Source: Flavobacterium dankookense (GTDB lineage Bacteria; Bacteroidota; Bacteroidia; Flavobacteriales; Flavobacteriaceae). From it: 64,000 bases of DNA. Location of the stretch: contig NZ_SNXR01000002.1 in assembly GCF_004362665.1 (NCBI RefSeq), forward strand, positions 1 to 64,000, written 5' to 3'. Positions 62,084 to 64,000 of the stretch are shown one piece after another. Every line of letters starts with the position of its first letter. Position 1 is the stretch's first letter. The position numbers were made by a program, and so were the translations under genes. The notes beneath the pieces are model-generated. The model had not been told where the DNA came from and did not search any database. It was given only the letters and a program-made list of their open reading frames with translations.

Positions 62084-62797
62084 ATGTTAGAAAAATATAT
62101 CAAAGAAAATGCCAATGAAGTGGTGCATCATCTTGAATATAATGCGGAACGTCCGCATTTAATTATTCCAGAATATGGCCGTCATTTGCAAAAACTGATT
62201 GATCAAGCTACTGAAATTGCAGACAAAGAAGAACGCAACAAAGCAGCTAAATACATCATTCAAGTAATGGGAAGTTTGAATCCTCACTTGAGAGATGTTC
62301 CCGATTTTCAGCACAAACTGTGGGATCAACTTTTTATTATGTCGGATTTTAAGTTGGAAGTAGATTCACCTTATCCTGTGCCAACTCGCGATGTAATTAA
62401 TCTAAAGCCAGAACGATTAGCTTATCCTCAAAAAAACCCAAAATACCGTTTTTATGGTAACAATATTAAGTACATGATTAATGTAGCTAATAGTTGGGAA
62501 GAAGGCGAAATGAAAAGTGCGTTGGTGAAAGTAATTGCCAATCACATGAAAAAATCGTACTTGAGTTGGAACAAAGATACTGTTACTGATGTGGTGATTT
62601 TTGAGCATTTATTCGAACTGTCTGATGGTAAATTGAACTTGTTGCAAAGTAGCGAAGAGTTACTAACGACTACTGATTTAATGCGAACAAACAAAAAGAT
62701 GTCGAATAAAACGATGCCTCAAAACCTTAAGATTAAAAACAATAAAATAGGTAAAAAACCTTTTGTAAAAAACAATAATAACAATACAAAACCTTAA
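62084..62797 (+). CDS. DUF4290 family protein
   Basis: 237 aa. LEYNAERPHLIIPEYGRHLQKLIDQA, MGSLNPHLRDVPDFQHKLWDQLFIMSDF and NRKRYxKNP-like PQKNPKYRFYGNNIKYMI match the Bacteroidota-specific DUF4290 family. The C-terminus is a low-complexity Lys/Asn tail (KNNKIGKKPFVKNNNNNTKP). The function is unknown; the position directly upstream of murA is typical and suggests a cell-wall link. Confidence 0.88.
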   Translation: MLEKYIKENANEVVHHLEYNAERPHLIIPEYGRHLQKLIDQATEIADKEERNKAAKYIIQVMGSLNPHLRDVPDFQHKLWDQLFIMSDFKLEVDSPYPVPTRDVINLKPERLAYPQKNPKYRFYGNNIKYMINVANSWEEGEMKSALVKVIANHMKKSYLSWNKDTVTDVVIFEHLFELSDGKLNLLQSSEELLTTTDLMRTNKKMSNKTMPQNLKIKNNKIGKKPFVKNNNNNTKP

Positions 62798-62806
62798 TTT
62801 GTATAC

Positions 62807-62867
62807 TGTATAATGTAAAATTGTAAATCGATACAACATTATACACTATACAATTATACATTATACA
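62807..62867. repeat. 19-bp inverted repeat between DUF4290 and murA
   Basis: The arms at 62807-62825 (starting TGTATAATGT) and 62849-62867 (ending ACATTATACA) match at 18 of 19 positions across a 23-base loop. No T tract follows. It would form a large hairpin within the operon mRNA just before murA. Confidence 0.7.
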
Positions 62868-62875
62868 GAAAAGAA

Positions 62876-64000
62876 ATGGGAACATTTAAAATAGAAGGCG
62901 GAATTAGACTAAAAGGAGATGTAACACCACAAGGCGCAAAAAACGAAGCGTTGCAAGTTTTATGTCCAGCTTTATTAACCTCAGAAAAAGTTAGAGTAAC
63001 TAATATTCCCGATATTATTGATGTCAATAAATTAATTACGCTACTAGGAAATCTAGGAGTAAAAATTCAGAAAAATGGTCCTGGCGATTATACGTTCCAA
63101 GCCGATGAGGTAAATGTTGATTATCTAAAAACAGACGCTTTCAAAAAAGAAGGCGGAAGTCTTCGTGGTTCGATTATGATTGTTGGTCCACTATTGGCTC
63201 GTTTTGGTTGTGGTTATATTCCAAAACCAGGTGGTGATAAAATTGGCCGTCGTAGATTAGATACACACTTCGAAGGTTTTATCAATCTTGGTGCAAAATT
63301 CCGTTATGAAAGAGAAGACCATTTTTATGGAGTAGAAATTGATGGACGATTGAAAGGTGCTTATATGTTATTGGACGAAGCATCAGTTACTGGAACAGCA
63401 AACATTGTTATGGCGGCAGTTTTAGCCGAAGGAACAACTACAATTTATAACGCTGCTTGCGAACCCTATTTGCAACAGTTGTGTAAAATGTTGAACTCTA
63501 TGGGTGCAAAAATCACCGGAGTTGGTTCAAACTTATTGACCATAGAAGGAGTAGAAAGTCTTGGCGGATGCGAACACCGAATTCTTCCTGATATGATTGA
63601 AATTGGTTCGTGGATTGGTCTTGCGGCGATGACAAGAAGTGAAATAACTATTAAAAATGTTTCTTGGGATAACTTAGGTGTTATTCCAAGTGTGTTTAGA
63701 AAATTAGGAATTACACTTGAACGTCGTGGCGATGATATTTATATTCCAACACACGAAAACTATGAAGTAAAAACAGATATTGACGGTTCTATTCTTACTA
63801 TCGCTGATGCGCCTTGGCCAGGATTTACACCCGATTTGTTGAGCATTGTTCTCGTTACTGCAACGCAAGCTAATGGAGATGTGTTAATTCACCAAAAAAT
63901 GTTTGAAAGCCGTCTGTTCTTTGTGGATAAATTAATTGATATGGGTGCCAAAATTATGTTGTGTGATCCACACAGAGCTGTAGTTATGGGACACAATTTT
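62876..64000 (+). CDS. murA: UDP-N-acetylglucosamine 1-carboxyvinyltransferase (3' end outside window)
   Basis: 375 codons present, running off the right edge. MurA adds enolpyruvate to UDP-GlcNAc, the first committed step of peptidoglycan synthesis. Typical motifs are TPQGAKNEALQ (catalytic Lys/Asn), GSLRGSIMIVGPLLAR and DMIEIGSWI. The active-site loop reads PKPGGDKIGRRRLD: D121 stands where most bacteria have the Cys that fosfomycin alkylates. The start ATG 62876 gives the standard N-terminus GTFKIEGG. It is probably in an operon with DUF493 and DUF4290. Confidence 0.96.
   Translation, partial: MGTFKIEGGIRLKGDVTPQGAKNEALQVLCPALLTSEKVRVTNIPDIIDVNKLITLLGNLGVKIQKNGPGDYTFQADEVNVDYLKTDAFKKEGGSLRGSIMIVGPLLARFGCGYIPKPGGDKIGRRRLDTHFEGFINLGAKFRYEREDHFYGVEIDGRLKGAYMLLDEASVTGTANIVMAAVLAEGTTTIYNAACEPYLQQLCKMLNSMGAKITGVGSNLLTIEGVESLGGCEHRILPDMIEIGSWIGLAAMTRSEITIKNVSWDNLGVIPSVFRKLGITLERRGDDIYIPTHENYEVKTDIDGSILTIADAPWPGFTPDLLSIVLVTATQANGDVLIHQKMFESRLFFVDKLIDMGAKIMLCDPHRAVVMGHNF

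Noticed and set aside
1..64000. CRISPR arrays, IS elements, prophage genes, toxin-antitoxin pairs or classical defence islands
   Set aside because: Looked for regular spacer repeats, transposase or integrase motifs (DDE, Y-recombinase), restriction or CBASS-type genes; none were found.

Overview
The window is chromosomal DNA of a flavobacterium (Bacteroidota, close to Flavobacterium). Several lines support this. The DNA is A+T rich. Two giant proteins end in type IX secretion (T9SS) sorting domains. A complete cbb3 oxidase locus has the Bacteroidota layout (fused CcoN/CcoO, one-heme CcoP). Promoters repeatedly match the Bacteroidota consensus TTTG-N19-TAnnTTTG, with no Shine-Dalgarno sequences. 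There is no phage, IS element, CRISPR array or rRNA operon. One tRNA (Met, CAT) is present.

Layout. 1-5.1 kb: the tail of one T9SS gene, a complete 1396-aa T9SS gene with an identical 3' end, and a small membrane-anchored secreted protein. 5.1-14 kb: prfC, divergent from three tandem parvulin-type periplasmic chaperones, then a MoxR ATPase, a membrane gene split by a frameshift and an acyltransferase. 14-28 kb: aconitase, then a respiratory block with hemN, the operon ccoS-ccoNO-ccoQ-ccoP-ccoG-ccoH-SafE-like-ydcH, the copper ATPase ccoI and an Fnr-like regulator. Two copies of an unknown secreted protein bracket this block. 28-38.8 kb: an extended GAPDH, DegP, dapF, a four-helix-bundle (S23) gene in a small inverted-repeat unit, an acetyltransferase, mltG, a DUF2279 protein, a lysozyme-like protein, an RsmI-like methylase, a phosphotyrosine phosphatase and dnaA. 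38.9-47 kb: thioesterase, a glycosyltransferase inserted at the 3' end of yigZ, HAD hydrolase, ribD, acetyltransferase, prmC, MacB-like permease and hisS. 47-54.2 kb: a 2395-aa T9SS protein with eight choice-of-anchor repeats. 54.5-64 kb: tRNA, START-like protein, class IV aminotransferase, YqgE, HU, fmt, recQ, an NTPase, DUF2452, DUF493, DUF4290 and the start of murA.

The strongest regulatory signal is a perfect 14-bp palindrome, ATGAT-N4-ATCAT. It occurs before hemN, before the cco operon, and between ccoI and the Fnr-like gene. In all three activated promoters its centre lies exactly 36.5 nt upstream of the last G of a TAnnTTTG-type -7 element. This is a self-contained micro-oxic regulon: the regulator, the high-affinity oxidase with its assembly factors and copper pump, and oxygen-independent haem synthesis. 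The strongest mobility signals are a 120-bp duplication of the yigZ 3' end flanking the glycosyltransferase, and a 395-bp inverted-repeat unit carrying the S23 gene between dapF and an acetyltransferase.

Start codons were moved from the longest open frame where a signal peptide, a promoter or family length argued for it; reasons are given in each entry. All product names rest on motif recognition by eye, with no database search.
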